This document shows positions 1 through 8,762 of a stretch of DNA of 33,930 nucleotides, in pieces. The position numbers and the translations under genes are program-made. Numbering within the stretch: position 1 is the stretch's first letter; every line of letters starts with the position of its first letter. The notes under the pieces were generated by a model. That model searched no databases, was not told the DNA's origin, and saw only the letters and a list, made by a program, of their open reading frames with translations. The stretch spans positions 1-33,930 of the forward strand of contig CAMATD010000026.1 in NCBI GenBank assembly GCA_945860785.1. The letters run 5' to 3'. This stretch comes from Variovorax sp. YR752. Lineage in GTDB: Bacteria > Pseudomonadota > Gammaproteobacteria > Burkholderiales > Burkholderiaceae_C.

Positions 1-308
1 CATCGACTGCTCAGCCCCCCCTTCCCGCCACTGGCGATGCGTCAGAACAGTCGCCGATTGAAAAAGAACTGGCCGTGTTGCTCGTGAACGCACTCAATCT
101 CGAGGTCGCCCCCGAGGACATCGTCCCCACCGACCCGCTGTACGGCGAAGGCCTGGGGCTCGATTCGATCGACATCCTCGAAGTTGCGCTCGAAGTCTCG
201 CGGCGCTACGGCTTCCAGCTGCGCTCGGACGACGAGCGCAATCAGCAGATCTTCCAGTCGCTGCGCACGCTCGCGACCCACGTCGCCCAGCATCGCAGCG
301 CTTCCTGA
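1..308 (+). CDS. Acyl carrier protein of the aryl-polyene-type cluster (5' end outside window)
   Basis: Carries growing acyl chains on a phosphopantetheine arm. The frame is open from base 3 with no stop, so the gene begins upstream of the window; a GTG at 75 lies inside helix 1 and is not the start. The visible protein has the ACP four-helix pattern with the attachment motif GLGLDSIDILE, where Ser is the expected modified residue. The stop at 306-308 lies 3 nt before the next ATG. Known aryl polyene clusters usually encode two small ACPs next to a COG4648 membrane protein, and this one is followed by exactly that gene. The fold is clear; the specific substrate is inferred from the cluster. 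Confidence 0.88.
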   Translation, partial: STAQPPLPATGDASEQSPIEKELAVLLVNALNLEVAPEDIVPTDPLYGEGLGLDSIDILEVALEVSRRYGFQLRSDDERNQQIFQSLRTLATHVAQHRSAS

Positions 309-311
309 CCC

Positions 312-956
312 ATGTCACGATGGCGACTGGCACTCCTGCTGCTGGTGGGAGTGGCCTATGCCGGCCTCTCCCACTGGATGACGCTGTTCCACGCCACCGC
401 GCCGTGGGCGGTGGTGGTGTTGCTCGGCCCGCTCTGGATCGCGGCGATGGGCTTTGCCGCCAGCCGCTTCGGGTGCCTGGGTTTTGCCGGGGCGCTGCTG
501 CTGGGCATCGGCGGCTTCGTGCTCGTCTTCCTCGGTGAAGCGGGCAGCCCCGACCGTCTCTATGTGCTTCAGCACGTGGCCATCAACGGCCTCTTGTGCG
601 GGTGGTTCGGTTCCACGCTGCGCGGCGACGGTCTGCCCCTGATCACGCAGTTTGCCCAGCGGGTGCATCCGCTGGAGGGCCACATGAAGGCCTACACGAC
701 ACAGCTCACGCGCATCTGGACGGGGTACTTCGCCCTGATGGTCGTGGCGTCGATCGCGATCTACCTGACCCTGCCGTTCTCGGCCTGGTCGCTGTTCGCC
801 AATGTGCTGTCGCCGGTGATGGTGACGCTGCTGTTCGTCGGCGAACACTTCCTGCGCTACCGCCTGCACCCCGAGTTCGAGCGCACCCGGCTCGTCGACG
901 CGGTGCGCGCCTTCTACGGCACGTCGACGGTCGACCACGGCGCCGGCCCCCGATGA
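312..956 (+). CDS. COG4648-type integral membrane protein
   Basis: A 214-residue inner-membrane protein with about six hydrophobic segments: an N-terminal helix at residues 5-25, several up to about residue 105, and two in the 135-180 region. The polar stretch RVHPLEGHMKAYTTQLTRIW sits between them. This arrangement matches the uncharacterised COG4648 membrane proteins found in aryl polyene operons, whose biochemical role is not established. The ATG follows the ACP stop by 3 nt, so translation is probably coupled. No catalytic motif is visible, so no reaction is assigned. Confidence 0.85.
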   Translation: MSRWRLALLLLVGVAYAGLSHWMTLFHATAPWAVVVLLGPLWIAAMGFAASRFGCLGFAGALLLGIGGFVLVFLGEAGSPDRLYVLQHVAINGLLCGWFGSTLRGDGLPLITQFAQRVHPLEGHMKAYTTQLTRIWTGYFALMVVASIAIYLTLPFSAWSLFANVLSPVMVTLLFVGEHFLRYRLHPEFERTRLVDAVRAFYGTSTVDHGAGPR

Positions 957-972
957 CACAGGCGCTGCCCGC

Positions 973-2685
973 GTGACGACAGACACCCGCTTCCTGCCGC
1001 TGCTCGCGGACCGCGACCCCGACGCCCCCCTGGCTTGGCGGGCCGGCGTGCCCGTCAGCACGCGCCAGTTCCTGGTCGACGTTGCCCGCTTTGCGCCGGT
1101 GCTGCCGGCCGAGGGGCAGGCGGTCAATCTCTGCGTCGATCGCTACGCTTTTGCCGTGAGCCTGGGCGCGGCGCTGGTGCGCGGCCAGGCGAGCCTGCTG
1201 CCGCCCGATGCGCGGCCCGACACGCTGGCCCGCCTGCTCGAATCGGGCGGCACAAGCCTTGTCGCGCTCACCGACGACCCGAAGCTCCAGACACCCGGCA
1301 TGCAGCGCGTGCTGATCGAAAACCGCTCCGACCTCGAAGATGGCGTGAGCGCGACCGTGCCGGCGTTCGACGGCGCGATGCACGCGGCCAGCCTGCTGAC
1401 CTCCGGCTCCACCGGCGTGCCGCAACCGCATGCCAAGACGTGGCGCACGCTGGTGGGCGACGTCGCGGTCGCGGTCGAGCGGCTCTGCCGGGTGCTCGAG
1501 CGCCCCTCGCTCGAAGGCCTGACGCTGGTCGCCACCGTGCCGGTGCAGCACAGCTACGGGCTGGAGTCGTCGGTGCTGCTGGCGATGCTGGGCGGCGCCG
1601 CATTCGAAAGCGGGCGGCCGTTCTTTCCGGCCGACGTGGCGCAGACGCTGGCCTCGGTGCCGCGCCCGCGCGCGCTGGTGACCACGCCGTTCCATCTCAA
1701 GACGCTGCTGCTGTCGGGCATCGCGCTGCCGCCGGTGGACCTGATCCTCTCGGCCACGGCGCCGCTGTCGCCGCAGTTGGCGGCCCAGGCCGAGCAGGCC
1801 ATGGGCGGCGTGCTGCTCGAAATTTACGGCAGCACCGAGTCGGGCCAGGTGGCCACCCGCCGCACGACCGAGAGCGAAATCTGGGAAACCTTCGGCCAGA
1901 TCCGCGTGCATGCCGAGCCGGGCGAGGGCGACGGGCCCGAGCGCTTCATCTTCGACGGCGACTTCCTGCCCGAGCCGACGCCCATGGCCGACGTGCTCGA
2001 ATTGCTCGACGACCGGCGCTTTCGGCTGTTCGGCCGCGCGAACGACCTGATCCATGTGGCAGGCCGGCGCAGTTCGCTGGCGCATCTGAACTACCACCTC
2101 AATAGCATCGCCGGTGTCGAGGACGGCGCCTTCTGGCTGCCCGACGAGGTGGCCGACGGTGTCGTGCGGCCGGTGGCCTGCGTGGTCGCGCCCACGCTCA
2201 AGGCGGCCGACATCATTGCCGCGCTGCGGCAGCGCCTCGAATCGGTGTTCGTTCCGCGCCGCGTGGTGCAGGTGAAGGCCTTTCCGCGCGAAGGCACCGG
2301 CAAGCTCACGGTGCGGGCGCTGCGCGAATTCGCGCTGGCGCAGCTCGCGGAAGACCACACCCCGGTGCAAATGGTCCATGTGGTGCCGGCCGACCATCCC
2401 TCTTTTGCCGGCCATTTCCCCGGCCAACCCTTGCTTCCGGGCGCCCTGGTGCTGGCCGAGGTCATGGAAGCCATCCAGCGTGTGCCGGCACTGGTCGCGC
2501 GGCTCGGGGCCAACCCTGCGCTCGCGGCCGCCAAGTTCCTCGCGCCGGTGCGTCCCGGCAGCACGCTTTCCATCGAGCTGCACCCGGAAGCCGGGACCGG
2601 TCGCGGCGTGCGTTTCGACGTGCGTTGCGACGGCGTGGTGGCTATCAGCGGCCGCTGGGCGGCTGTGCAAGAGTCGTCGGCGTGA
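973..2685 (+). CDS. AMP-dependent acyl/aryl ligase fused to a C-terminal hotdog (FabA/FabZ-like) domain
   Basis: Expected to activate an acyl or aryl acid as its adenylate and load it onto CoA or an ACP. The adenylation domain covers about residues 1-455. It shows the phosphate-binding TSGSTG at 143-148, the YGSTESG motif near 284-290, FGRANDLIHVAGRR near 353-366 and the catalytic lysine in GTGKL at Lys444. From about residue 465 a second domain begins with the hotdog signature HFPGQPLLPG (His481). In the E. coli-type aryl polyene clusters I know, ligase and dehydratase are separate proteins, so this is a two-domain fusion. The start is GTG 973, 16 nt after the preceding stop; an ATGA at 953 belongs to another frame that ends after seven codons. 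The last base overlaps the next ATG. Confidence 0.88.
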   Translation: MTTDTRFLPLLADRDPDAPLAWRAGVPVSTRQFLVDVARFAPVLPAEGQAVNLCVDRYAFAVSLGAALVRGQASLLPPDARPDTLARLLESGGTSLVALTDDPKLQTPGMQRVLIENRSDLEDGVSATVPAFDGAMHAASLLTSGSTGVPQPHAKTWRTLVGDVAVAVERLCRVLERPSLEGLTLVATVPVQHSYGLESSVLLAMLGGAAFESGRPFFPADVAQTLASVPRPRALVTTPFHLKTLLLSGIALPPVDLILSATAPLSPQLAAQAEQAMGGVLLEIYGSTESGQVATRRTTESEIWETFGQIRVHAEPGEGDGPERFIFDGDFLPEPTPMADVLELLDDRRFRLFGRANDLIHVAGRRSSLAHLNYHLNSIAGVEDGAFWLPDEVADGVVRPVACVVAPTLKAADIIAALRQRLESVFVPRRVVQVKAFPREGTGKLTVRALREFALAQLAEDHTPVQMVHVVPADHPSFAGHFPGQPLLPGALVLAEVMEAIQRVPALVARLGANPALAAAKFLAPVRPGSTLSIELHPEAGTGRGVRFDVRCDGVVAISGRWAAVQESSA

Positions 2686-3689
2686 TGAAGCACACCGACG
2701 CCGAAACGCGCGCCGTCAACGAGGCGGCCCGAACCGCCCAGACCCCGCAGCAGGGCGGCTGGGCCCGCGCGCCCGAGCGCAGCAACATGCTGGCCTTGCG
2801 CTTCATCTGCCTGATGGCCCTGGTGTGCGGGCGCCACGTCACGCGCCTGCTGCTGCCGCCCATCAGCCTGTATTTCCTGCTGTTCGCGCCTGCGCAGCGC
2901 CGCCACATCAAGCGCTACCTGTTCAGGGCCATCGGTCCGCACGCGGGCTGGATCGACGGCTACCGCCTGCTGCATGCCTTTTCCTCCACGGTGCTCGACC
3001 GCGTGTACTTCCTGCGCGGGCGCATGGACCTGTTCAAGCTGACGGTCGAGGGCAATGTGCCGCTCGAAACCGAGGCTGCCGAAGGGCGGGGCGCCTTCCT
3101 GCTCGGCGCCCACGTGGGCAGCTTCGAGGTGATGGGCGCCTGCAAGCAGCACACGCACCAGCACGGCCTGCGCCTGGCGATGCTGATGTACCCGGACAAC
3201 GCGCAGCGCATCACGGCCATCCTCAACACCATCGCAGTGCCCGAAATGCGGCCCCACGTGATCGCGCTGGGCCGGCCGCATTCGATGCTCGCGCTGCGCG
3301 ACTGGCTCGACGGCGGCGGCCTGGGCGGCATGCTGGCCGACCGCACGCTGCCGGGCAGCGAAGACCAGCCGACGCATCACCGCGGCAACAATATCGTGCT
3401 GCCGTTCCTGGGCCAGCCCGCCAGCTTCAACGATGGGCCCTTCCGCCTCGCGGCCTTGCTGCGCCGCAAGGTCTACTTCATGGCCGGTCTCTATGGCGGC
3501 GGTGCGCGCTACGATGTCCGATTCGCCCCGCTGGCCGACTTCGGCGAGCCGGTGGCCGATGCCGCGGAGCGCGAGCGCCGCATCCGCGCCGCGGTCGAGG
3601 CCTACGTCACACGCCTGGAGGCGCTGTGTCGCGCGTATCCGTACAACTGGTTCAACTTTCATGATTTCTGGCTCGAAGATTCGGCTTGA
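2685..3689 (+). CDS. LpxL/HtrB-like lysophospholipid acyltransferase
   Basis: A 334-residue membrane-associated acyltransferase of the lipid A biosynthesis family, expected to move an acyl or polyene chain onto a lipid or sugar-lipid acceptor at the inner membrane. The HX4(D/E) catalytic motif is visible in GAHVGSFEV as His143 and Glu148, and the later segment GGMLADRTLPGSED fits the family's second acceptor-binding block. A hydrophobic anchor lies near residues 40-70. The start is ATG 2685 in a TGATG stop-start overlap; a longer reading from GTG 2625 would run back through the hotdog domain and is rejected. The 3' end overlaps the next gene by 29 nt. Confidence 0.87.
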   Translation: MKHTDAETRAVNEAARTAQTPQQGGWARAPERSNMLALRFICLMALVCGRHVTRLLLPPISLYFLLFAPAQRRHIKRYLFRAIGPHAGWIDGYRLLHAFSSTVLDRVYFLRGRMDLFKLTVEGNVPLETEAAEGRGAFLLGAHVGSFEVMGACKQHTHQHGLRLAMLMYPDNAQRITAILNTIAVPEMRPHVIALGRPHSMLALRDWLDGGGLGGMLADRTLPGSEDQPTHHRGNNIVLPFLGQPASFNDGPFRLAALLRRKVYFMAGLYGGGARYDVRFAPLADFGEPVADAAERERRIRAAVEAYVTRLEALCRAYPYNWFNFHDFWLEDSA

Positions 3690-4305
3690 CTGGCTTTGCA
3701 GGGCCCTGGTCCTGGCGGTGGCGTTCTGCGCCGCGCCGGCGTGGGCGTTCGACCTGCCCGAGCTGATGGGCCTCCTGGCGAAGCAAAAAAGCGGTGAGGC
3801 CCGCTTCACCGAACAACGCTTCGTGCACGGCCTCGAAGGCCCGCTCGACGCCAGCGGCACGCTGAGCTTCGACGCACCCGACAAGCTGGTGCGCCGCACG
3901 CTCTCGCCGCGCATCGAAACCGTGGCGGTCGACGGCAACACCCTGACGCTGTCGCGCGGCGGCCGCAACCGCACGCTGGCGCTCGACAGCATGCCCGAGC
4001 TGCTCGGCCTGGTGGAAGCCATGCGCGGCACCCTGAGCGGCGACGGCGCCACGCTGCAGCGCTACTTCAAGAGCACGGTGTCGGGCGCGCCAGCCAAGTG
4101 GACGCTCGACCTGACGCCCATCGACAGCCGACTGGCCGCGCAGGTGCGCAGCATGCGCATCAGCGGCCGCGCGAGCGACGTGCTGGGCCTGGAGATGGAA
4201 TTCGTCGGCGGCGACCGCTCGGTCATGAACATCTCGCCCAACGCCCCGGCAGCTGTACCCACCAACGCGGCCCCGTCCGGCGCGGCCGGACGCACCATGC
4301 CGTGA
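3661..4305 (+). CDS. LolA-like outer-membrane lipoprotein carrier homologue
   Basis: A periplasmic carrier of the LolA fold, 214 residues. A signal peptide ends at about APAWA-FDLPEL. It is followed by FTEQRFVHGLEGPLDASGTL, typical of LolA-like proteins (the Q-x-R/K edge and 'G-x-L-x-F' strands), and then repeated beta-strand pattern. In aryl polyene operons such a protein accompanies an MMPL exporter and is thought to help move the lipid product across the periplasm. ATG 3661 lies inside the acyltransferase gene (29-nt overlap); it is chosen because it gives a complete signal peptide. The stop overlaps the next GTG (GTGA). Confidence 0.82.
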   Translation: MISGSKIRLDWLCRALVLAVAFCAAPAWAFDLPELMGLLAKQKSGEARFTEQRFVHGLEGPLDASGTLSFDAPDKLVRRTLSPRIETVAVDGNTLTLSRGGRNRTLALDSMPELLGLVEAMRGTLSGDGATLQRYFKSTVSGAPAKWTLDLTPIDSRLAAQVRSMRISGRASDVLGLEMEFVGGDRSVMNISPNAPAAVPTNAAPSGAAGRTMP

Positions 4306-6695
4306 CGGCGCAGCAGGCGGGCGGCCCGCCGGGCTGGCGGCAGAGGGCGGTCGTGCTGCTGGCGTGGCTGCTGGTGCTGCTCTGCGGCGCCTTTGTCATC
4401 GCACGCACGCAGATCGGCGCTGACCTCTCGGCCTTCCTGCCCAAGAGCCCCGACCTGCGGCAGCGCGTGCTGATCGAGCAGCTGCAAAGCGGGGTGGCCT
4501 CGCGCACCTTGATGCTGGGCATCGAAGGCGGCAGCAATGCCGAGCAGCGCGCCACCGTGTCGCGCGCAGTGGCCAAGGCCATGCGCGAGAGCCAGCTCTT
4601 CGACCTGATCCAGAACGGCGATGTGGGCGACTGGAGCGAGGCCGGCACCTGGGTCTTGCAGCATCGCTACCAGCTGTCGCCCGGTGTCACGCCGGCGCAG
4701 TTCACCACCGCCGGGTTGCGCGACGCGATCAACGAAACGCTGTCGATGCTCGGCACGCCGGCCGGCAACGTGATCAAGCCTTTTCTCGACCGCGACCCGA
4801 CCGGCGAGACACAACGCATCGCGATGGAACTGGCGCCCGCCAGCGCGCCGCGCAGCGAAGACGGCGTCTGGATGTCGCGCACCGCACCGCGCGCGCTCAT
4901 GATCGCCACCACGCGCGCCGCCGGCAGCGACCTCGACGCCCAGGCCGTGACGATCGCGCGCGTGCACGCCGCGTTCGAGGCCGCCACGCGCGACATGGGC
5001 GAAGCCAGGCCCAGGCTGCTGCTGAGCGGGCCGCCCGTGTTCTCGGTGATGAGCCGCGACAAGATCAGAACCGAAGCCATCCACCTCGCGATCGTGGGCG
5101 GCATCGTGATGGGCGGGTTGCTGCTGCTGGCCTTTGCCTCGCCGCGCGCACTGGTCATTGCCTTCCTGCCGGTGGCCACGGGTGTGGTGATCGGCACCGC
5201 GAGCGTGAGCCTGGTGTTCGGCTCGGTGCACGGCCTCACGCTGGGCTTCGGCAGCACGCTGATCGGCGAGACGGTCGACTACGCCATCTATTACCTGATC
5301 CAGGCACGCGGCGCCGCCGTGGCCGGCACGGGCTGGCAACGCTGGCGCGACCTGAACTGGCCCACCGTGCGGCTCGGGCTGCTGACCTCGGTGTGCAGTT
5401 TCGCGGCGCTGGTGTTCTCGGGCTTTCCGGGGCTCGCCCAACTGGGCGTGTTCTCCATTGCCGGCCTGGTCGCCGCGGCACTGGCCACGCGCTATGTGCT
5501 GCCGATGCTCGCACCCGATGGCGCGACCGGCATGCGCAAGCACATGGCGCAGGTCGCCGGCATGCTGGTGCGCGGCCTGCCGCGCCTGCGCTGGCCGCTG
5601 GCGGCGCTCGGCGTGGCCGCGCTGGGGCTGGTGCTGTGGCAGGGCGGCCATCTGTGGCGTGCCGATCTGGGTGCGATAAGCCCGGTGCCGAAGGCGGCCC
5701 AGCAGCTCGACGAGATGCTGCGCAACGACATCGGCGCCAGCGACGGCGGCGTGCTGGTGGTGGCCTATGGCGACGACGAGCAGGCTGCGCTGCGCAACAC
5801 CGAAGCAGCCGCGGCGAAGCTCGATGCGCTGGTGGACATGGGCGAGCTCGGCGGCTACGAGACCGTCACGCGCGTGCTGCCCAGCATGGCCGCGCAAACC
5901 GCGCGCATCGCGAGCCTGCCCGATGCAGCAACGCTGCGCGCCAGCCTGACCGAGGCCACGCAGGGCCTGCCGCTGCCGGCTTCGCGGCTCGGGCCTTTCC
6001 TCGCCGACGTCGAGGCGGCACGCCAACTGGCGCCCGTGCAACGCGCCGACCTGGCCAACGGACCGCTCGGCTCGGTGGTGAACACGCTGATGTACCAGCG
6101 CCCGGGCGGCGGATGGTCGACGCTGGTCGTTCTGCATCCGGGCCCGAAATTCGATCAGGGACGGCTCGAAGCCGCGCTGGCGGGCGTGCCCGACGTGCAG
6201 GTGGTCGATGTCGGCCGCGAACTCGCGGGGCTGTACCAGCGCTATCTGCACGAAGCCTTCGTGCAGGTGCTGCTCGGTGCGCTGGCGGTGGTGGTGTTGC
6301 TCGGCATCTACCTGCGCTCGTGGCGCCGGCTGCTGGCGGTGTGCCAGCCGCTGCTGTTCGCGGTGGTGCTCACGCTCGGCGGCATGGCGCTCGCGCAGGC
6401 CGCGCTCGGCATCCTGCACCTGGTGGGGCTGTTGCTGATCGTAGCGGTGGGCTCCAACTACGCGCTGTTCTTCGACCAGTTGCGTGTCACGGGGCGGGCC
6501 GACGAAGACACGCTGGCTTCGCTGATGCTGGCCAACCTGACGACGGTGGTGTCGTTCGGCTTGATCGCGATCTCGGACATTCCGGCGCTGTCGTCGATCG
6601 GCCGCGTGGTCGCGCCGGGCGCGTTGCTGGCGCTGCTGCTGTCGGCTGCGTTTGCGCGGCATGTGGCGGCGCCGCCGCCCGCGCAGCGCGGCTGA
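4302..6695 (+). CDS. MMPL/RND-superfamily exporter (COG4258-like)
   Basis: A 797-residue inner-membrane transporter built as two tandem halves. Each half has one N-terminal helix, a large periplasmic loop and a five- to six-helix bundle. The helices of the first bundle are around residues 260-400. The second half begins with a helix near residue 430 and ends with helices from about residue 655 onward. Pore-type segments such as GFGSTLIGETVDYAIYYL and AVGSNYALFFDQL occur in equivalent positions of the two halves, as in RND proteins. It probably exports or flips the polyene lipid together with the LolA-like protein. Start GTG 4302 is chosen for its 4-nt GTGA overlap and because the region upstream reads as LolA in another frame. 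Confidence 0.87.
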   Translation: MTAQQAGGPPGWRQRAVVLLAWLLVLLCGAFVIARTQIGADLSAFLPKSPDLRQRVLIEQLQSGVASRTLMLGIEGGSNAEQRATVSRAVAKAMRESQLFDLIQNGDVGDWSEAGTWVLQHRYQLSPGVTPAQFTTAGLRDAINETLSMLGTPAGNVIKPFLDRDPTGETQRIAMELAPASAPRSEDGVWMSRTAPRALMIATTRAAGSDLDAQAVTIARVHAAFEAATRDMGEARPRLLLSGPPVFSVMSRDKIRTEAIHLAIVGGIVMGGLLLLAFASPRALVIAFLPVATGVVIGTASVSLVFGSVHGLTLGFGSTLIGETVDYAIYYLIQARGAAVAGTGWQRWRDLNWPTVRLGLLTSVCSFAALVFSGFPGLAQLGVFSIAGLVAAALATRYVLPMLAPDGATGMRKHMAQVAGMLVRGLPRLRWPLAALGVAALGLVLWQGGHLWRADLGAISPVPKAAQQLDEMLRNDIGASDGGVLVVAYGDDEQAALRNTEAAAAKLDALVDMGELGGYETVTRVLPSMAAQTARIASLPDAATLRASLTEATQGLPLPASRLGPFLADVEAARQLAPVQRADLANGPLGSVVNTLMYQRPGGGWSTLVVLHPGPKFDQGRLEAALAGVPDVQVVDVGRELAGLYQRYLHEAFVQVLLGALAVVVLLGIYLRSWRRLLAVCQPLLFAVVLTLGGMALAQAALGILHLVGLLLIVAVGSNYALFFDQLRVTGRADEDTLASLMLANLTTVVSFGLIAISDIPALSSIGRVVAPGALLALLLSAAFARHVAAPPPAQRG

Positions 6696-7534
6696 TGGGA
6701 AAATCCGTTTCCATGTCGTCCGCATCCGCCCCGTCCGAATCCTGGCCCTGGCCGCCGGCCATGCGCACCAGTGCGGCCTGGCATGTGGCGGCCATCGGCG
6801 CGGGTGTGCTGGTACCGGGGGCCTGGCCCTGGGCCATCGGCGCCATCGTGCTCAACCATGCGCTGATCACCGGCGCCGGGCTGACGCCGCGCAGCAAGCT
6901 GCTGGGCCCCAATGTCACGCGGCTGCCCGAGGCGGCGGCCGCTCGCCGCGAAGTGGCGATCACCATCGACGACGGGCCGGAGCCGGAAGTCACGCCCCAG
7001 GTGCTCGACCTGCTGGATGCGCATGGCCAGCACGCCACCTTCTTCTGCATCGCCGAGCGCGTGCTGGCGCACCCGGCCCTGGCGCGCGAGATCGTGGCGC
7101 GGGGCCACAGCATCCAGAACCACACGGCGCGGCACCGGCACAACTTTTCGTTCCTGGGGCCGCGCGGCTTCGCCAGCGAGATCGCGCGGGCGCAGGACAT
7201 CCTGACCGAAGTCACGGGCCAGCGCCCGACCTGTTTCCGCGCACCGGCTGGCCTTCGCAACCCTTTTCTCGAACCCGTGCTGCACCGCCTGGGCCTCTCG
7301 CTCGTGAGCTGGACGCGCCGCGGCTTCGACACGCGCGAAGGCGATGCCGCCAAGGTGATGGCGCGCCTCGGCCGCAACCTGCAGGCCCGCGACATCCTGT
7401 TGCTGCACGACGGCAACGCCGCGCGCACCGCCGAAGGACAACCCGTTTTGCTGGAGGTATTGCCCTTGTTGCTCGAACGCCTGCGCGCCGATGGATTGCG
7501 CGCTGTCACCTTGCCCGAAGGGCTGAAGTCATGA
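6695..7534 (+). CDS. NodB-type polysaccharide deacetylase
   Basis: A carbohydrate esterase family 4 protein of 279 residues. The metal-dependent deacetylase motifs are intact: TIDDGPEPE with Asp92-Asp93, the zinc histidines in NHTARH (His143, His147), RAPAG for the arginine-containing motif 3, SWTRRGFDTRE and the C-terminal LLLHDG. A hydrophobic segment at about residues 25-55 could anchor it in the membrane with the catalytic domain outside. The substrate is not visible; within this operon a glycosylated or N-acetylated lipid intermediate is possible. ATG 6695 sits in a TGATG overlap; ATG 6713 in the same frame is an alternative. It overlaps the next gene by 4 nt. Confidence 0.86.
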   Translation: MGKSVSMSSASAPSESWPWPPAMRTSAAWHVAAIGAGVLVPGAWPWAIGAIVLNHALITGAGLTPRSKLLGPNVTRLPEAAAARREVAITIDDGPEPEVTPQVLDLLDAHGQHATFFCIAERVLAHPALAREIVARGHSIQNHTARHRHNFSFLGPRGFASEIARAQDILTEVTGQRPTCFRAPAGLRNPFLEPVLHRLGLSLVSWTRRGFDTREGDAAKVMARLGRNLQARDILLLHDGNAARTAEGQPVLLEVLPLLLERLRADGLRAVTLPEGLKS

Positions 7535-8292
7535 GCGCCGTGATGCTCTCCACCGACAACGCGTGGCGCGAGCTGCACGAAGCCGCGACGATTCCCTACA
7601 AGAAGGGCGGCACCTTCGCCTGGCAATTCGCCCGCGGCAAGCTGGGGCGTGACCCGGTGTTTCGCGGGTTGCTCGAACGCGGGTTGATCGGCGCGCAGCA
7701 TCGCCGCGTGGTCGACATCGGCTGCGGGCAAGGCCTTTTTGCGAGTCTGCTGGCGTCGATGAGTGCGCTGCAGCAGCAGGGGCGGTGGCCCGCTTCTTGG
7801 TCGAGCACACCGGCTGCCGCCGACTACACGGGCATCGAGCTGATGCCGAAGGACGTGGCGCGGGCCGAGGCTTCCATCGGCCATCTGCAGCCGGCGCCGC
7901 GGCTGATGTGCGCCGACATGTGCTCGGCCGCCTTGCCGGACTGCGACCTCGTCGTGATCCTCGACGTGCTGCACTATGTGGATCTCGAAGCGCAAGAGGG
8001 CGTGCTGCAGCGGGTGCGCGATGCGCTGCAGCGCGGCGGCAATCCGCAGGCCCGTTTGCTGCTGCGCGTGGGCGATGCGTCGAGCCGCCGCGGCTTCGCG
8101 ATCAGCCAGTGGGTCGATCGCACGGTGACGCGCATCCGCTGCCACAAGGTCTCACCGACCTGGGGCCGTCCGCTGGCCGAGTGGACGGCGCTGCTGCAGC
8201 GCCTGGGCTTTCGCGTGCAGAGCATTCCGATGAGCGAAGGCACGCCCTTTGCCAATGTGCTGCTGGTGGCCGATCTGGAGGCTGTCGCTTGA
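7531..8292 (+). CDS. Class I SAM-dependent methyltransferase
   Basis: A 253-residue soluble methyltransferase. The SAM-binding motif I is VDIGCGQG at residues 61-68, an acidic post-I residue occurs in YTGIEL, and motif IV-like CDLVVILDVLHYV follows. No rRNA, DNA or protein target motif is seen. In aryl polyene pathways a methyl group on the aryl head or its oxygen is known, so that is a plausible target here, but it is inference from position. The start ATG 7531 overlaps the deacetylase stop (ATGA) and the stop overlaps the next TTG (TTGA). Confidence 0.82.
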   Translation: MSAVMLSTDNAWRELHEAATIPYKKGGTFAWQFARGKLGRDPVFRGLLERGLIGAQHRRVVDIGCGQGLFASLLASMSALQQQGRWPASWSSTPAAADYTGIELMPKDVARAEASIGHLQPAPRLMCADMCSAALPDCDLVVILDVLHYVDLEAQEGVLQRVRDALQRGGNPQARLLLRVGDASSRRGFAISQWVDRTVTRIRCHKVSPTWGRPLAEWTALLQRLGFRVQSIPMSEGTPFANVLLVADLEAVA

Positions 8293-8762
8293 CAGCGCCA
8301 CAGACGCTCGACCGCGCCGGCATTGCGCAGCGCATTCCGCACAGCGGCAGCATGTGCCTGCTGGAGCGGCTCGAGAGCTGGGATGCCGATGTGATCCGCT
8401 GCAGCACGACGACGCACAGGCTGGCGGACAACCCGTTGCGCACGGCCGGCGGACTGCTCGCCCCCAACGCCATCGAATATGCAGCACAGGCCATGGCACT
8501 CCACGGCGGACTGCTGGCCGCCGAAGGCAGCACGCCATCGGCCGGTTTTCTGGCGAGCGCGCGCAATGTGCGGATGACCGTCGCGCGGCTCGACGACATC
8601 GAGGGCGCATTGCAGGTGCAGGCACGGCGCCTGTCGGGCGACGAGCGGCAGATTCTTTTTTATGAGTTCGCCGTGAAGACCGAGGATGGCCGCATGCTGG
8701 CCGAGGGCCGGGCCGTGGTGGTCTTGAACACGCCGCTGGCAACAGAAAGCACGTCATCATGA
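8289..8762 (+). CDS. COG4706-type 3-hydroxyacyl-ACP dehydratase (hotdog)
   Basis: A 157-residue single-domain hotdog protein expected to dehydrate 3-hydroxyacyl-ACP intermediates, leaving the double bonds of the polyene. The N-terminal RIPHSGSMCLLERL matches the 'PH-x-G-x-M-x-LL' signature of this family, with the His as presumed catalytic residue. The central helix LLAPNAIEYAAQAMALHGG follows. The start is taken as TTG 8289, in a 4-nt TTGA overlap with the methyltransferase. The next in-frame ATG (8352) is inside the signature and would delete the catalytic His. This is a second hotdog enzyme besides the domain fused to the ligase. Confidence 0.85.
   Translation: MTAPQTLDRAGIAQRIPHSGSMCLLERLESWDADVIRCSTTTHRLADNPLRTAGGLLAPNAIEYAAQAMALHGGLLAAEGSTPSAGFLASARNVRMTVARLDDIEGALQVQARRLSGDERQILFYEFAVKTEDGRMLAEGRAVVVLNTPLATESTSS

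Noticed and set aside
4062..6725. 887-residue open frame antisense to the MMPL exporter
   Set aside because: Rich in Gln, Arg and His with no domain pattern; a shadow of the real gene.
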